Shown here: in pieces, positions 23,413 through 34,040 of the stretch | Numbering within the stretch: the stretch's first letter is position 1 | Layout of the letters: each line of letters opens with the position of its first letter | NCBI GenBank assembly: GCA_964017195.1 | Contig: OZ024888.1 | Location: forward strand, 19,012,201-19,076,200 | DNA length: 64,000 nt | Reading direction: 5' to 3' | Source of the DNA: Siderastrea radians | Lineage: Eukaryota; Cnidaria; Anthozoa; Scleractinia; Rhizangiidae | Made by a program: the position numbers and the translations under genes | Notes under the pieces: model-generated | What the model was told of the DNA's origin: nothing | The model's database searches: none | The model's input: only the letters and a program-made list of their open reading frames with translations

Positions 23413-23845
23413 GAAATAAACCTCTCCTGTGAAGCCACTGGGTAGGAAGCGCTTGGGCCGTTGCTAGGAGATTTGTGCCATTAGCCAATCGTAGAGCCGA
23501 AAAGACAATTGCTATTGTTTTTCAAATTCGTCTTTAGCTGGTAAGAGCAAAAATAACTTTCCAGTCCCCTGCTAGCAAACATATGTGAGAAAAAGTCGAC
23601 TCTCCCCCTCAGGGCAAGAGTCGAAAAAGGAAATAAAACTTTCTTGTCGGGTCTTTTCTGGGAAAATTTTAGGGAACAGTATTACATATTGCATTTGCTG
23701 AAATTCGGAGCAGCTGTTGTCTCCCCGAAGAAGCTAGCAATCACAAAAACAACATACAACATACATGTATTTAAATGTAAAGAAGATCCTCGCAGTTATC
23801 AACGCAACTTATGCAGTTGCGAAAAGAAAGCCTGAAAAAAAATCA

Positions 23846-23916
23846 GGCTTGCTGGGACTCGAACCCTGACCTCTGCGATACCGGTGCAGTGCTCTAACCA
23901 ATTGAGCTAACAAGCC
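23846..23916 (-). repeat. tRNA-like SINE head, copy 1 (inverted)
   Basis: The reverse complement begins GGCTTGTTAGCTCAATTGG and ends GGGTTCGAGTCCCAGCAAGC plus C. It therefore has recognisable A and B boxes, pairing acceptor ends and a following T-rich run. The anticodon loop has C instead of the invariant U33 and the anticodon stem is imperfect, so it looks tRNA-derived rather than functional. Flanking words (GCAACTTATGCAGTTGCG, AGCTCCCAGTTGG) are shared with the next two copies. Confidence 0.65.
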
Positions 23917-24151
23917 AACTGGGAGCTGGTCATTAAATTGGTTCGTAATATACCCAGGGAAGATGAAGATGAAATTATGAATATATGATATTCTTTTCGC
24001 AACTGCATAAGTTGCGTTGATAACTGCGAGGATCTTCTTTACATTTATTTCTTCATTCCGCAGTTCAAATATATGAATATCATATATTCATAATTTCATC
24101 TTCATCTTCCCTGGGTATATTACGAACCAATTTAATGACCAGCTCCCAGTT

Positions 24152-24222
24152 GGCTTGTTAGCTCAATTGGTTAGAGCACTGCACCGGTATCGCAGAGGTC
24201 AGGGTTCGAGTCCCAGCAAGCC
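24152..24222 (+). repeat. tRNA-like SINE head, copy 2
   Basis: Same 71-nt tRNA-like sequence as copy 1 but in plus orientation, followed by GATTTTTTTCAGGC. It lies in a ~248-bp unit repeated directly in copy 3. Confidence 0.65.
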
Positions 24223-24399
24223 TGATTTTTTTCAGGCTTTCTTTTCGCAACTGCATAAGTTGCGTTGATAACTGCGAGGATCTTCTTTACATTTATTTCT
24301 TCATTCCGCAGTTCAAATATATGAATATCATATATTCATAATTTCATCTTCATCTTCCCTGGGTATATTACGAACCAATTTAATGACCAGCTCCCAGTT

Positions 24400-24470
24400 G
24401 GCTTGTTAGCTCAATTGGTTAGAGCACTGCACCGGTATCGCAGAGGTCAGGGTTCGAGTCCCAGCAAGCC
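24400..24470 (+). repeat. tRNA-like SINE head, copy 3
   Basis: Direct repeat of copy 2, 248 bp downstream, followed by a longer T run. Together the three copies occupy about 23760-24611. Confidence 0.65.
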
Positions 24471-24911
24471 TGATTTTTTTTTTTTTTTTCAGGCTTTCTT
24501 TTCGCAACTGCATAAGTTGCGTTGATAACTGCGAGGATCTTCTTTACATTTATTTCTTCATTCCGCAGTTCAAATATATGAATATCATATATTCATAATT
24601 TCATATACATGTATTTGTTTGGCCGAAAACAAAAAGCATTAATTTTACCATAGAACACAAGTTGAAGGTTACATTCCGGGGACGAAAACTCTACTTTGTG
24701 ATCACAATTAATTCCTAAATCCGAATTTCTAGGAACAGAAGCATTATTTTATAGCCGAGCGCCGGAAGCGAATTTTTTGTTTCGTCTCGCTCTCCGCGCT
24801 TGGCTAAATAAACGCTTGTAAGGTCTTCTAATGCAGGCTATCCGAACAGACAGTTTCACTGAAACCATCTGTTCTTGCAACTGCTGATATTAGGTAGGTG
24901 AATTGTCTTAC

Positions 24912-25027
24912 CTGGGGCAATTTTTTCCTCCCTCGTAGTTAACCCGTCTTTTCTTCGCTACAATCGTTCCCGGGAAAGCGGCTCTCAAAAGACTTCCAAA
25001 ATTGTTTTTGTTTATGTCTCTGGCAAT
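24912..25027 (-). other. Candidate exon segment interrupted by foldback element 2
   Basis: Joined across the foldback element to 30520-30537 (minus), the pre-insertion sequence has an ATG (30537-30535) and an open frame of ~45 codons. The frame ends at a consensus donor CAG/GTAAGA (exon end at 24912). Residues include RDINKNNFGSLLRAAFPG. This could be the first coding exon of a host gene now split by the insertion, or chance. No downstream exon was identified. Confidence 0.3.
25018..25027. repeat. 10-bp target-site duplication, left
   Basis: CTCTGGCAAT, identical to 30510-30519 on the other side of the foldback element. Confidence 0.85.
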
Positions 25028-26192
25028 GGCTATCTCTAAAATAGGGAACGGGGAATCGAGGAACGGGGAACGGGGAACGGGGAACGGGGAACGGGGAACG
25101 GGGAACGGGGAATCTCTAAAATAGGGAATATCTAAAACAGGGAATCTCTAAAATAGGGAATCTCTAAAATGGGGAATCTCTAAAATAGGGAATCTCTAAA
25201 ACGGGGAATCTCTAAAATAGGGAATCTCTAAAATAGGGAATCTCTAAAACGGGGAATCTCTAAAATAGGGAATCTCTAAAACGGGGAATCTCTAAAATAG
25301 GGAATCTCTAAAACGGGGAATCTCTAAAATAGGGAATCTCTAAAATAGGGAATCTCTAAAACGGGGAATCTCTAAAATAGGGAATCTCTAAAATAGGGAA
25401 TCTCTAAAACAGGGAATCTCTAAAACGGGGAATCTCTAAAACGGGGAATCTCTAAAACGGGGAATCTCTAAAATAGGGAATCTCTAAAACGGGGAATCTC
25501 TAAAATAGGGAATCTCTAAAATAGGGAATCTCTAAAACGGGGAATCTCTAAAATAGGGAATCTCTAAAACGGGGAATCTCTAAAATAGGGAATCTCTAAA
25601 ACGGGGAATCTCTAAAATAGGGAATCTCTAAAATAGGGAATCTCTAAAACGGGGAATCTCTAAAATAGGGAATCTCTAAAATAGGGAATCTCTAAAACAG
25701 GGAATCTCTAAAACGGGGAATCTCTAAAACGGGGAATCTCTAAAGTAGGGAATCTCTAAAACGGGGAATCTCTAAAACGGGGAATCTCTAAAATAGGGAA
25801 TCTCTAAAATAGGGAATCTCTAAAACGGGGAATCTCTAAAACGGGGAATCTCTAAAATAGGGAATCTCTAAAACGGGGAATCTCTAAAACGGGGAATCTC
25901 TAAAATAGGGAATCTCTAAAACGGGGAATCTCTAAAACGGGGAATCTCTAAAATAGGGAATCTCTAAAACGGGGAATCTCTAAAATAGGGAATCTCTAAA
26001 ACGGGGAATCTCTAAAATAGGGAATCTCTAAAACGGGGAATCTCTAAAATAGGGAATCTCTAAAATAGGGAATCTCTAAAACAGGGAATCTCTAAAACGG
26101 GGAATCTCTAAAACGGGGAATCTCTAAAATAGGGAATCTCTAAAACGGGGAATCTCTAAAACGGGGAATCTCTAAAATAGGGAATCTCTAAA
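25028..26192 (+). repeat. 16-bp minisatellite, left arm
   Basis: The unit is GGAATCTCTAAAATAG or GGAATCTCTAAAACGG, with rarer ACAG and ATGG variants, about 68 units by length. The outer edge has a short 7-bp subarray GGGGAAC and one GAATCGAG variant. Confidence 0.9.
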
Positions 26193-27571
26193 TCCACAAG
26201 CCCGAACTAAAATCTCATGTCTGTTTTTCTCTCTACCATAATTTGGAAAGGATAGATAACCCAAGGGACCCCATAAACGCGTTGCGTGACCAACTCGTCA
26301 CACATCCCTTTAATAAGGCACCGTAATTGCAGATTGAAGAGAGGTATCTTTTTCGGTGTAATAAAATTGAGTGAACTGAAATAAATCACATCCTGCTGAT
26401 TGTGATACAATTTATTTTTGTGTGTTGACTGCCGATACTACTTGCAACGCTTCTTTAAGTCTTATTCCACGCTCCAGTTTCTCATTACTGTCACCTGTAT
26501 TTTGATTGAACTGGTTAGCATTTGTATTACAATAAGAAGATACTGCACAGCTAAGTCGCGGAAACGCACACAGGAACGTTGTTGGCCAGATTCCATCCCC
26601 ACTTTCCTGTTTACCTTTCAAATAAAGAGTTTATGTTTGCTACACGTAGAAGAGAGTCAGAACACCTCGACTTCTCATTCTGAACAGTGCGTAAGGTATT
26701 TGATGCAAACTGACGGACCCGTGAGGAAACCGAAACTAAATAGGATCCAAACCCACCAATGGCAGTTCACGTTTGTAATGGGAATTCTTTGGATAATTTT
26801 TTCATGGCCAATCAAAGAAAACGTAATGATAACTTTGTACAAGTGGCATCGGAACGGCGCGCAGCACTGTAACAGAAAAGCGCTGCTTTGATTGCGAATT
26901 GCCGAGTCGACCAAGCCGTGTTCCACCGTGGAAAGGTAAGCAAACATCACCACCCGTGATACCCTGCTAACAGAGACTTTTCGTTTTGTATTCACGATAA
27001 ACAAAAGAACTAAGCGAAATACGAGAGACGCGAACATCATCATACATGCTAAGAAAACTTTCCAGAAAGAAACACTCTGCTAGCAGGGTATACCTATAAA
27101 CTGTAAACTGTTAAGCACGTTTTCGAATTTTCATATGAACGGTAACAATACCTATGTTATATTATTTTACTGTAAGCAAACGAAAAAAATGTACAACAGC
27201 CTCATTTTACCAATAACTAATAAAGGAGCCATTTACGCTGGCTTTGCGCCTCGAGCCAACAACATGTGACTGTGATGTCGTGACCTTTTACGTCTCGACT
27301 GTGATGGCGTGATTTTTGACATCTTGAGCCAAAAACATGTTGCGTTTTGAGAGGTGACTGTTATTGTCTAGACTTGTTCCAGATATACCTTATTTTTACT
27401 TATTTTCGCGCGTCTTAATTTTAGCGAATTGAAAAAAAAAATTGAGAAATTAAAGGCCAGCACAAAAAATCCTCTCAAAATTTACACACGCAGAATGTAA
27501 TACACTCGTGAGAAATTTACATAATCAAACATATGAATCAATAAATATAAGAGCGATTTTCGTTTGACCTT

Positions 27572-27866
27572 GAAAAAGTGTTTCCGTAAGCGTTCGTTAT
27601 TTGTTTCATCAGCCACTAGTTAAAAATGTGAAAACAAGACCTCGTTCCTTTACCGCTGAAGAGAACCCTAATATGGGTAAAGCATTGTTCCATTGTGCAA
27701 TCGTATTGCTGAATACAGAGGTACATGAAAGCTCTTTACTAGGTGGAAAATGCTTGATGTTCGCTAAACCAACCAAAAGCCGTATGCGTTTGTGTCTGTT
27801 CTCTAAACCAATTAAATTAAATTGCCATTGTTTGATTCCTTTGTTGTTTGTTCGCACGTAGTTACT
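27572..27866. other. Loop (spacer) of foldback element 2
   Basis: This is the only single-copy part of the element. Frames on both strands (86 and 82 codons) span it, but neither has a recognised motif. It contains no transposase signature. Confidence 0.5.
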
Positions 27867-29243
27867 TCAAGGTCAAACGAAAATCGCTCTTACATTTATT
27901 GATTCATATGTTTGATTATGTAAATTTCTCACGAGTGTATTACATTCTGCGTGTGTAAATTTTGAGAGGATTTTTTGTGCTGGCCTTTAATTTCTCAATG
28001 TTTTTTTCAATTCGCTAAAATTAAGACGCGCGAAAATAAGTAAAAATAAGGTATATCTGGAACAAGTCTAGACAATAACAGTCACCGCTCAAAACGCAAC
28101 ATGTTTTTGGCTCAAGATGTCAAAAGTCACGCCATCACAGTCGAGACGTAAAAGGTCACGACATCACAGTCACATGTTGTTGGCTCGAGGCGCAAAGCCA
28201 GCGTAAATGGCTCCTTTATTAGTTATTGGTAAAATGAGGCTGTTGTACATTTTTTTCGTTTGCTTACAGTAAAATAATATAACATAGGTATTGTTACCGT
28301 TCATATGAAAATTCGAAAACGTGCTTAACAGTTTACAGTTTATAGGTATACCCTGCTAGCAGAGTGTTTCTTTCTGGAAAGTTTTCTTAGCATGTATGAT
28401 GATGTTCGCGTCTCTCGTATTTCGCTTAGTTCTTTTGTTTATCGTGAATACAAAACGAAAAGTCTCTGTTAGCAGGGTATCACGGGTGGTGATGTTTGCT
28501 TACCTTTCCACGGTGGAACACGGCTTGGTCGACTCGGCAATTCGCAATCAAAGCAGCGCTTTTCTGTTACAGTGCTGCGCGCCGTTCCGATGCCACTTGT
28601 ACAAAGTTATCATTACGTTTTCTTTGATTGGCCATGAAAAAATTATCCAAAGAATTCCCATTACAAACGTGAACTGCCATTGGTGGGTTTGGATCCTATT
28701 TAGTTTCGGTTTCCTCACGGGTCCGTCAGTTTGCATCAAATACCTTACGCACTGTTCAGAATGAGAAGTCGAGGTGTTCTGACTCTCTTCTACGTGTAGC
28801 AAACATAAACTCTTTATTTGAAAGGTAAACAGGAAAGTGGGGATGGAATCTGGCCAACAACGTTCCTGTGTGCGTTTCCGCGACTTAGCTGTGCAGTATC
28901 TTCTTATTGTAATACAAATGCTAACCAGTTCAATCAAAATACAGGTGACAGTAATGAGAAACTGGAGCGTGGAATAAGACTTAAAGAAGCGTTGCAAGTA
29001 GTATCGGCAGTCAACACACAAAAATAAATTGTATCACAATCAGCAGGATGTGATTTATTTCAGTTCACTCAATTTTATTACACCGAAAAAGATACCTCTC
29101 TTCAATCTGCAATTACGGTGCCTTATTAAAGGGATGTGTGACGAGTTGGTCACGCAACGCGTTTATGGGGTCCCTTGGGTTATCTATCCTTTCCAAATTA
29201 TGGTAGAGAGAAAAACAGACATGAGATTTTAGTTCGGACTTGT

Positions 29244-30509
29244 GGATTTAGAGATTCCCTATTTTAGAGATTCCCCGTTTTAGAGATTCCCCGTTTTAGA
29301 GATTCCCTATTTTAGAGATTCCCTGTTTTAGAGATTCCCCGTTTTAGAGATTCCCCGTTTTAGAGATTCCCTATTTTAGAGATTCCCTATTTTAGAGATT
29401 CCCCGTTTTAGAGATTCCCTATTTTAGAGATTCCCCGTTTTAGAGATTCCCCGTTTTAGAGATTCCCTATTTTAGAGATTCCCTATTTTAGAGATTCCCT
29501 ATTTTAGAGATTCCCCGTTTTAGAGATTCCCTATTTTAGAGATTCCCCGTTTTAGAGATTCCCCGTTTTAGAGATTCCCCGTTTTAGGGATTCCCTATTT
29601 TAGAGATTCCTCGTTTTAGAGATTCCCCGTTTTAGAGATTCCCTGTTTTAGAGATTCCCCGTTTTAGAGATTCCCCGTTTTAGAGATTCCCTATTTTAGA
29701 GATTCCCTATTTTAGAGATTCCCCGTTTTAGAGATTCCCTATTTTAGAGATTCCCTATTTTAGAGATTCCCCGTTTTAGAGATTCCCTATTTTAGAGATT
29801 CCCTATTTTAGAGATTCCCCGTTTTAGAGATTCCCTATTTTAGAGATTCCCTATTTTAGAGATTCCCCGTTTTAGAGATTCCCTATTTTAGAGATTCCCC
29901 GTTTTAGAGATTCCCTATTTTAGAGATTCCCCGTTTTAGAGATTCCCCGTTTTAGAGATTCCCCGTTTTAGGGATTCCCTATTTTAGAGATTCCCCGTTT
30001 TAGAGATTCCCCGTTTTAGAGATTCCCTGTTTTAGAGATTCCCCGTTTTAGAGATTCCCCGTTTTAGAGATTCCCTATTTTAGAGATTCCCTATTTTAGA
30101 GATTCCCCGTTTTAGAGATTCCCTATTTTAGAGATTCCCTATTTTAGAGATTCCCCGTTTTAGAGATTCCCTATTTTAGAGATTCCCTATTTTAGAGATT
30201 CCCCGTTTTAGAGATTCCCTATTTTAGAGATTCCCTATTTTAGAGATTCCCCGTTTTAGAGATTCCCCATTTTAGAGATTCCCCGTTTTAGAGATTCCCT
30301 ATTTTAGAGATTCCCCGTTTTAGAGATTCCCTATTTTAGAGATTCCCCGTTTTAGAGATTCCCTATTTTAGAGATTCCCCATTTTAGAGATTCCCTATTT
30401 TAGAGATTCCCTGTTTTAGATATTCCCTATTTTAGAGATTCCCCGTTCCCCGTTCCCCGTTCCCCGTTCCCCGTTCCTCGATTCCCCGTTCCCTATTTTA
30501 GAGATAGCC
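29244..30509 (-). repeat. 16-bp minisatellite, right arm
   Basis: Inverse of the left array and ~100 bp longer (about six extra units). The outermost variants (GAATATCTAAAACAG, then AAAATGG) occur in the same order as in the left array, while the middle differs. Confidence 0.9.
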
Positions 30510-30519
30510 CTCTGGCAAT
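30510..30519. repeat. 10-bp target-site duplication, right
   Basis: CTCTGGCAAT, identical to 25018-25027. Confidence 0.85.
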
Positions 30520-30537
30520 GTTCCTCGACCTTAACAT

Positions 30538-31033
30538 GAAATAAAGTGTTTGTAGGCTTCGCCCACACTAATTCCATGATCTCCCGGCTGATCGGAACAG
30601 TTTTCCTTCTCGACAACGCAAAATAATTCTCGCAATATAAAATGGACGTTGAAGTTTTGATCAGCGAGTACACAGGCTCGATTCGTTTCGAAAACGGGAA
30701 ATAAACCCGAAAGTAAATATCTCCTTCAAACTGTAAGCGTAAAATAAAGTTAATAATCACATACGAAAGAACTGGCCACTGATGCGATCTGGTTTCCAAC
30801 TAAAATTGAATTTAAATTTCGCAATTTGATTCTACTTTTTGAATCTCCGAGAAAACCCCTGAAAGAAGAACCAAGATAGAATCTAATTTGAATTGCAAAT
30901 TTTAATCCGTTGCACGACGACCTTCCATATATGGAAGTCCGTCGTGCAATGTTCTTACGAGCTCGTGACGATAGCCTGGCAAAGATAGCCTGAGTAGAAC
31001 TGGGACTGAGTGAATTTCAAAATGGCGGGCAGT
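30538..31033. other. Flank of foldback element 2; short palindrome
   Basis: A minus frame (to 30799) is open but unrecognised (contains YFRVYFPFSKRIEPVYSL). A hairpin TTGCACGACG...CCATATATGG...CGTCGTGCAA lies at about 30912-30950. The dispersed repeat shared with 23 kb begins near 31000. Confidence 0.35.
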
Positions 31034-31424
31034 TTAAAGGGACTATGTCACGCTATTTTTGTATCTTTTCAGAAAGCTAAAAGTGTCTTCGAATCAACTG
31101 AATTCCAAAAATAATGGTCTGGCTTTGTTATTAAAGACTATCTTACGGCACTGAAACCATTTTCTGTCGTCTGTTGCTGCCGATGGCAAGGATGGAAATG
31201 GATTGAAACTTGAAAAAATTGGGCCAATTTTTTCAAGTTTTGATGCTATATTCTTAAAAGTCGCCAAAACAAATTATTATAGTGAGCTGTCGCTGATAAG
31301 ATTCACTTGATATCTTTCTCATGGTATTACAGGAGCACTTTGTGTATGAGTAAAGGCACTAGGTATTGATTTTAGCACAGAATTGAGCTAAGCCAGCAAA
31401 ATCCTCGTGACGTAGCCCCTTTAA
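31034..31424. mobile_element. TTAA-flanked MITE inserted in the dispersed repeat
   Basis: The ends are TTAAAGGGACTATGTCACG and CGTGACGTAGCCCCTTTAA. The paralogous copy at 23.36 kb has a single TTAA at this place (GGGCAGTTTAAGCATC, reverse complement), so TTAA was duplicated on insertion, as piggyBac-type transposition does. It is 383 bp between the TTAA copies and non-coding. Confidence 0.85.
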
Positions 31425-31785
31425 GCATCTACCATCGAACTCAGCCGCTGAGAGAATCGGGGAGAAACAGGGATATTTGCAGAAGATGATGTAGAAATCA
31501 AAGACACAGAACAACAGAACTAACGGTAACGTGATAATTTTATTGGAGTCTCGAGATCTTTCAGCGCTGTTTCCTTGAAACAACTTTCGATTCGAACTCC
31601 ATGGGCGCTTTCCATTCAACCAAAAAATCCGGTTTGAAATTTCGAAAATTTCATGCGGTGAATGGAACGACATTTTCCGGAAACTTTCCGGCGTGGTTGC
31701 ACCAGCCCGTTCCAGGCCATTCACGTTCACGAGTTTCGCGCCAAAATACAAAAACAAAGCAAAATAAAAATGGCTGACTACGTCA

Positions 31786-32513
31786 GTGCCACTTTTACTT
31801 GCCTTGGAGTTGTTGGATGACTGTGAACTTGAGACTAACGAGTTTTTGGATGAGAACGATGACATAATTTATTTCAGTGTTGTAAGCTTTTACATGAGAA
31901 GGAATTTAAATCGAATCCACAACTACTTTGAAAGCACTGTGCCGACATATTTTCCTGACGAGTTTAAGAGTCACTTTCGCATGACAAGGGAAATGTGCGA
32001 GTTGTTTGCTCAAGAAATCATGCCCACAGGAAGGATACCACTCGGTAACCCTTCTGGACGACCTGTCATTCCACCTTCGAAACAAATCTTAGCGTCCCTA
32101 TGGAGCATGGCGAACCAAGAACCCACACGAGCAGTCGCAGACAGGTTCGACATTACATTGAGTATTGTGAACCGCGTTCTTCAGCGAGTATCGCAGGCGG
32201 CTGTTGATCTGTCAGACCAATACATCCAATGGCCAAACGGTGAGTTGTATGGCTTGTGAAGTAAAAAATATAAATTAACTGCTTTGACAACGAAGTTTTT
32301 AAAAATTATCTTACAGCAAATCGAAAGCAGGCTATAAGAACCAGCTTCGAGGACGAAGGGGGATTCCCTGGCGTTATTGGGGTAATTGACGGAACTCATA
32401 TTCGGATCCGAGCCCCAGAACATGATCCAGATGCATACATCAACAGAAAAAAATTCCATTCACTGAATGTCCAGGTAAGAAAAAAGCAATAAGAACGATA
32501 TTGGTGATGTTGA

Positions 32514-32579
<66 letters not shown>

Positions 32580-33425
32580 TATTTTGAAAGGCATTTTAAT
32601 ATCCTTATTACATTGCTATTTATTTACTTCCTCAGCTTGTTTGTGACGACAATATGATCTTTACTGATGTTCTGGCTGGATGGCCTGGATCAGTTCATGA
32701 TGCCCGGGTGCTTCGAAATTCTGAGCTGTGGAGATCGGCCCCAAATAAGTTTCATGGAGATACCCATCTCTTAGGAGATGGTGGATACCCTTTGCTCAGG
32801 TAGATAAACAACGCATTCCTGATTTTTAAGATTCACCAGCAGATCTTCAGGTACACTTTACAAGTAGTTGGTGATGTGCCATTGTTATTCATTAGGGTTT
32901 GTTTAAAAGTGCACCTGCCATTTGCCTGTTACGTGCACTCCTGTTATGTGCACTGAGAAAATATAATTTTGAGCAATGAGCTGTAAAATAGAATTTTCAC
33001 CTCCCCACCCCACCCCAGCCCATAACATTCACTCCAAACTGATAAAACAGTAGTGTCTTTCAAATGTTGTTTTTTTTAGATGGCTCATAACTCCTTTCAG
33101 AGACAATGGGCATTTGACACCACAACAGAGAAGGTTCAATTCAGTCCTTTCTTCACTGAGGCAGAAAATAGAAAGAGCAATAGGACTTTTAAAGGGGCGA
33201 TGGAGGAAGCTTCTTTTTCTGGATCATCTGGATTTAAGACTGGCAGTTCATCTCATAATAACTGCTTGTGTACTTCACAACTTTTGCTTACTCCATGATG
33301 ATTTCTACAATGGCTACCTGGATGACGATGATGGCTTTGATGATCATCATGGAGATGATGGGCACCGCCCAGACGGGAGAGCTGAACAGAAAAGGATCCA
33401 CCTGATGAACATAGTTTGTCCATGA
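31786..33425 (+). CDS. Harbinger DDE transposase (HARBI1-like), 4 exons
   Basis: The exons are 31786-32239, 32317-32474, 32636-32799 and 33080-33425. All junctions are GT/AG with matching phases, giving ~373 residues, the usual size for this family. The N-terminal part has the [11 protein letters not shown] and [18 protein letters not shown] helix-turn-helix region. Catalytic blocks are [10 protein letters not shown] (first Asp), [11 protein letters not shown] (second Asp) and [13 protein letters not shown] (Glu). The protein should cut and paste the surrounding element with help of the Myb-like partner encoded at 38662-39368. The only defect I see is the start. The open frame begins without ATG, and an ATG at 31770 is in another frame, so either a 5' exon exists, MRRN at 31894 is used, or the start is lost. 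Intron 2 contains a (GAT)n microsatellite (about 32507-32580). Confidence 0.85.
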
Positions 33426-33656
33426 TTACAAGTTTTTCTTCAAAGCCAAAAAGAATTCTTGGGTTGGGAGGGAGGGGGGAACATGGTCTCCTTCCCCCAG
33501 GACTCCATAAAACACTGGCCAGTATTCCAAGGCAAGAACAGCAATTAGCTACCTGTGAGTTTGATCAAAATTCTCTGAATTCAATTTGGATTGGATATGC
33601 CAACTTGTTTAAACTCTGCTGACATATTGTCCTTAACAAAGAACTAAACATACATT

Positions 33657-33983
33657 CATAGGATTCATAGGATCGGGGCGAGAAAAAGCGGCAGAGGCGA
33701 ACAAGGATCAAGACGTGACGGCAAGCCGAGACCTGTCATCGTCAAACTCCTGTCGCACAAAAGCAAAATGAAGATCCTCTTAAAGCGGAAAATGCTGAAG
33801 GGCAAGGGCTTAGTTATTGCTGAGGACATGGCTGACGACATTGCGAAAAGGCTAAAGGAGCTAAAACGTAAAAGATCGGTCGAAAGCTCGTGGTTTTCGA
33901 ACGGAAAAATCAGGTACAAGCAGCGTGACGACCCACGGGTAAAAGAGATTAGAAGTTGGCGTGACATTGCAAACATTGAATAA
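33657..33983 (+). pseudogene. LINE ORF1 protein, C-terminal part
   Basis: An open frame with HRIGARKSG, GKPRPVIVKLLSHKSKMKIL and LKGKGLVIAEDM, a pattern of the RNA-binding ORF1 C-terminal domain of many LINEs (R.G....RP..VK...); it ends DIANIE. The frame enters from the insertion boundary without a start codon, so the N-terminal coiled-coil part is missing. It lies 57 bp before ORF2. ORF1 proteins coat element RNA. Confidence 0.65.
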
Positions 33984-34040
33984 TGACATTTATAGAAAGG
34001 TATTTAGTGTCTTTGATAACTAAATTGTTTAGTTACCTAA

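Larger units (their letters stand above)
25028..30509. mobile_element. Foldback element 2, 5.48 kb with minisatellite-capped long TIRs
   Basis: The ends are GGCTATCTCTAAAATAGGGA and its inverse. Each ~2.5-2.6 kb arm consists of an outer 16-bp minisatellite (~1.2 kb) and an inner ~1.38 kb non-repetitive part; the two inner parts are nearly identical. The spacer is only ~295 bp (27572-27866). Perfect 10-bp direct repeats flank it. Long tandem-repeat TIRs are the hallmark of Foldback/Galileo-type elements, while 9-11 bp duplications are typical of Mutator-like elements. I see no transposase, so mobilisation in trans is likely. The mirrored frames in the arms (e.g. 26418-26891 and 28548-29021) match each other only because the arms do. 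Confidence 0.85.

Noticed and set aside
23846..24470. Three functional tRNA genes
   Set aside because: Anticodon loop lacks U33, the anticodon stem is imperfect, and the units are embedded in repeated flanks; better explained as SINE heads.
25090..26190. CRISPR-like array of short direct repeats
   Set aside because: Units are contiguous 16-mers without unique spacers, in an animal genome; it is a minisatellite.
26418..26891. 157-codon frame mirrored at 28548-29021 as a conserved gene
   Set aside because: Identity follows from the arms being inverted copies. Opposite-strand frames are equally preserved and no domain is recognisable.
31359..31865. 168-codon minus frame as a gene
   Set aside because: It runs across the MITE end, the dispersed repeat and the Harbinger TIR, so it is a chance frame over insertion borders.
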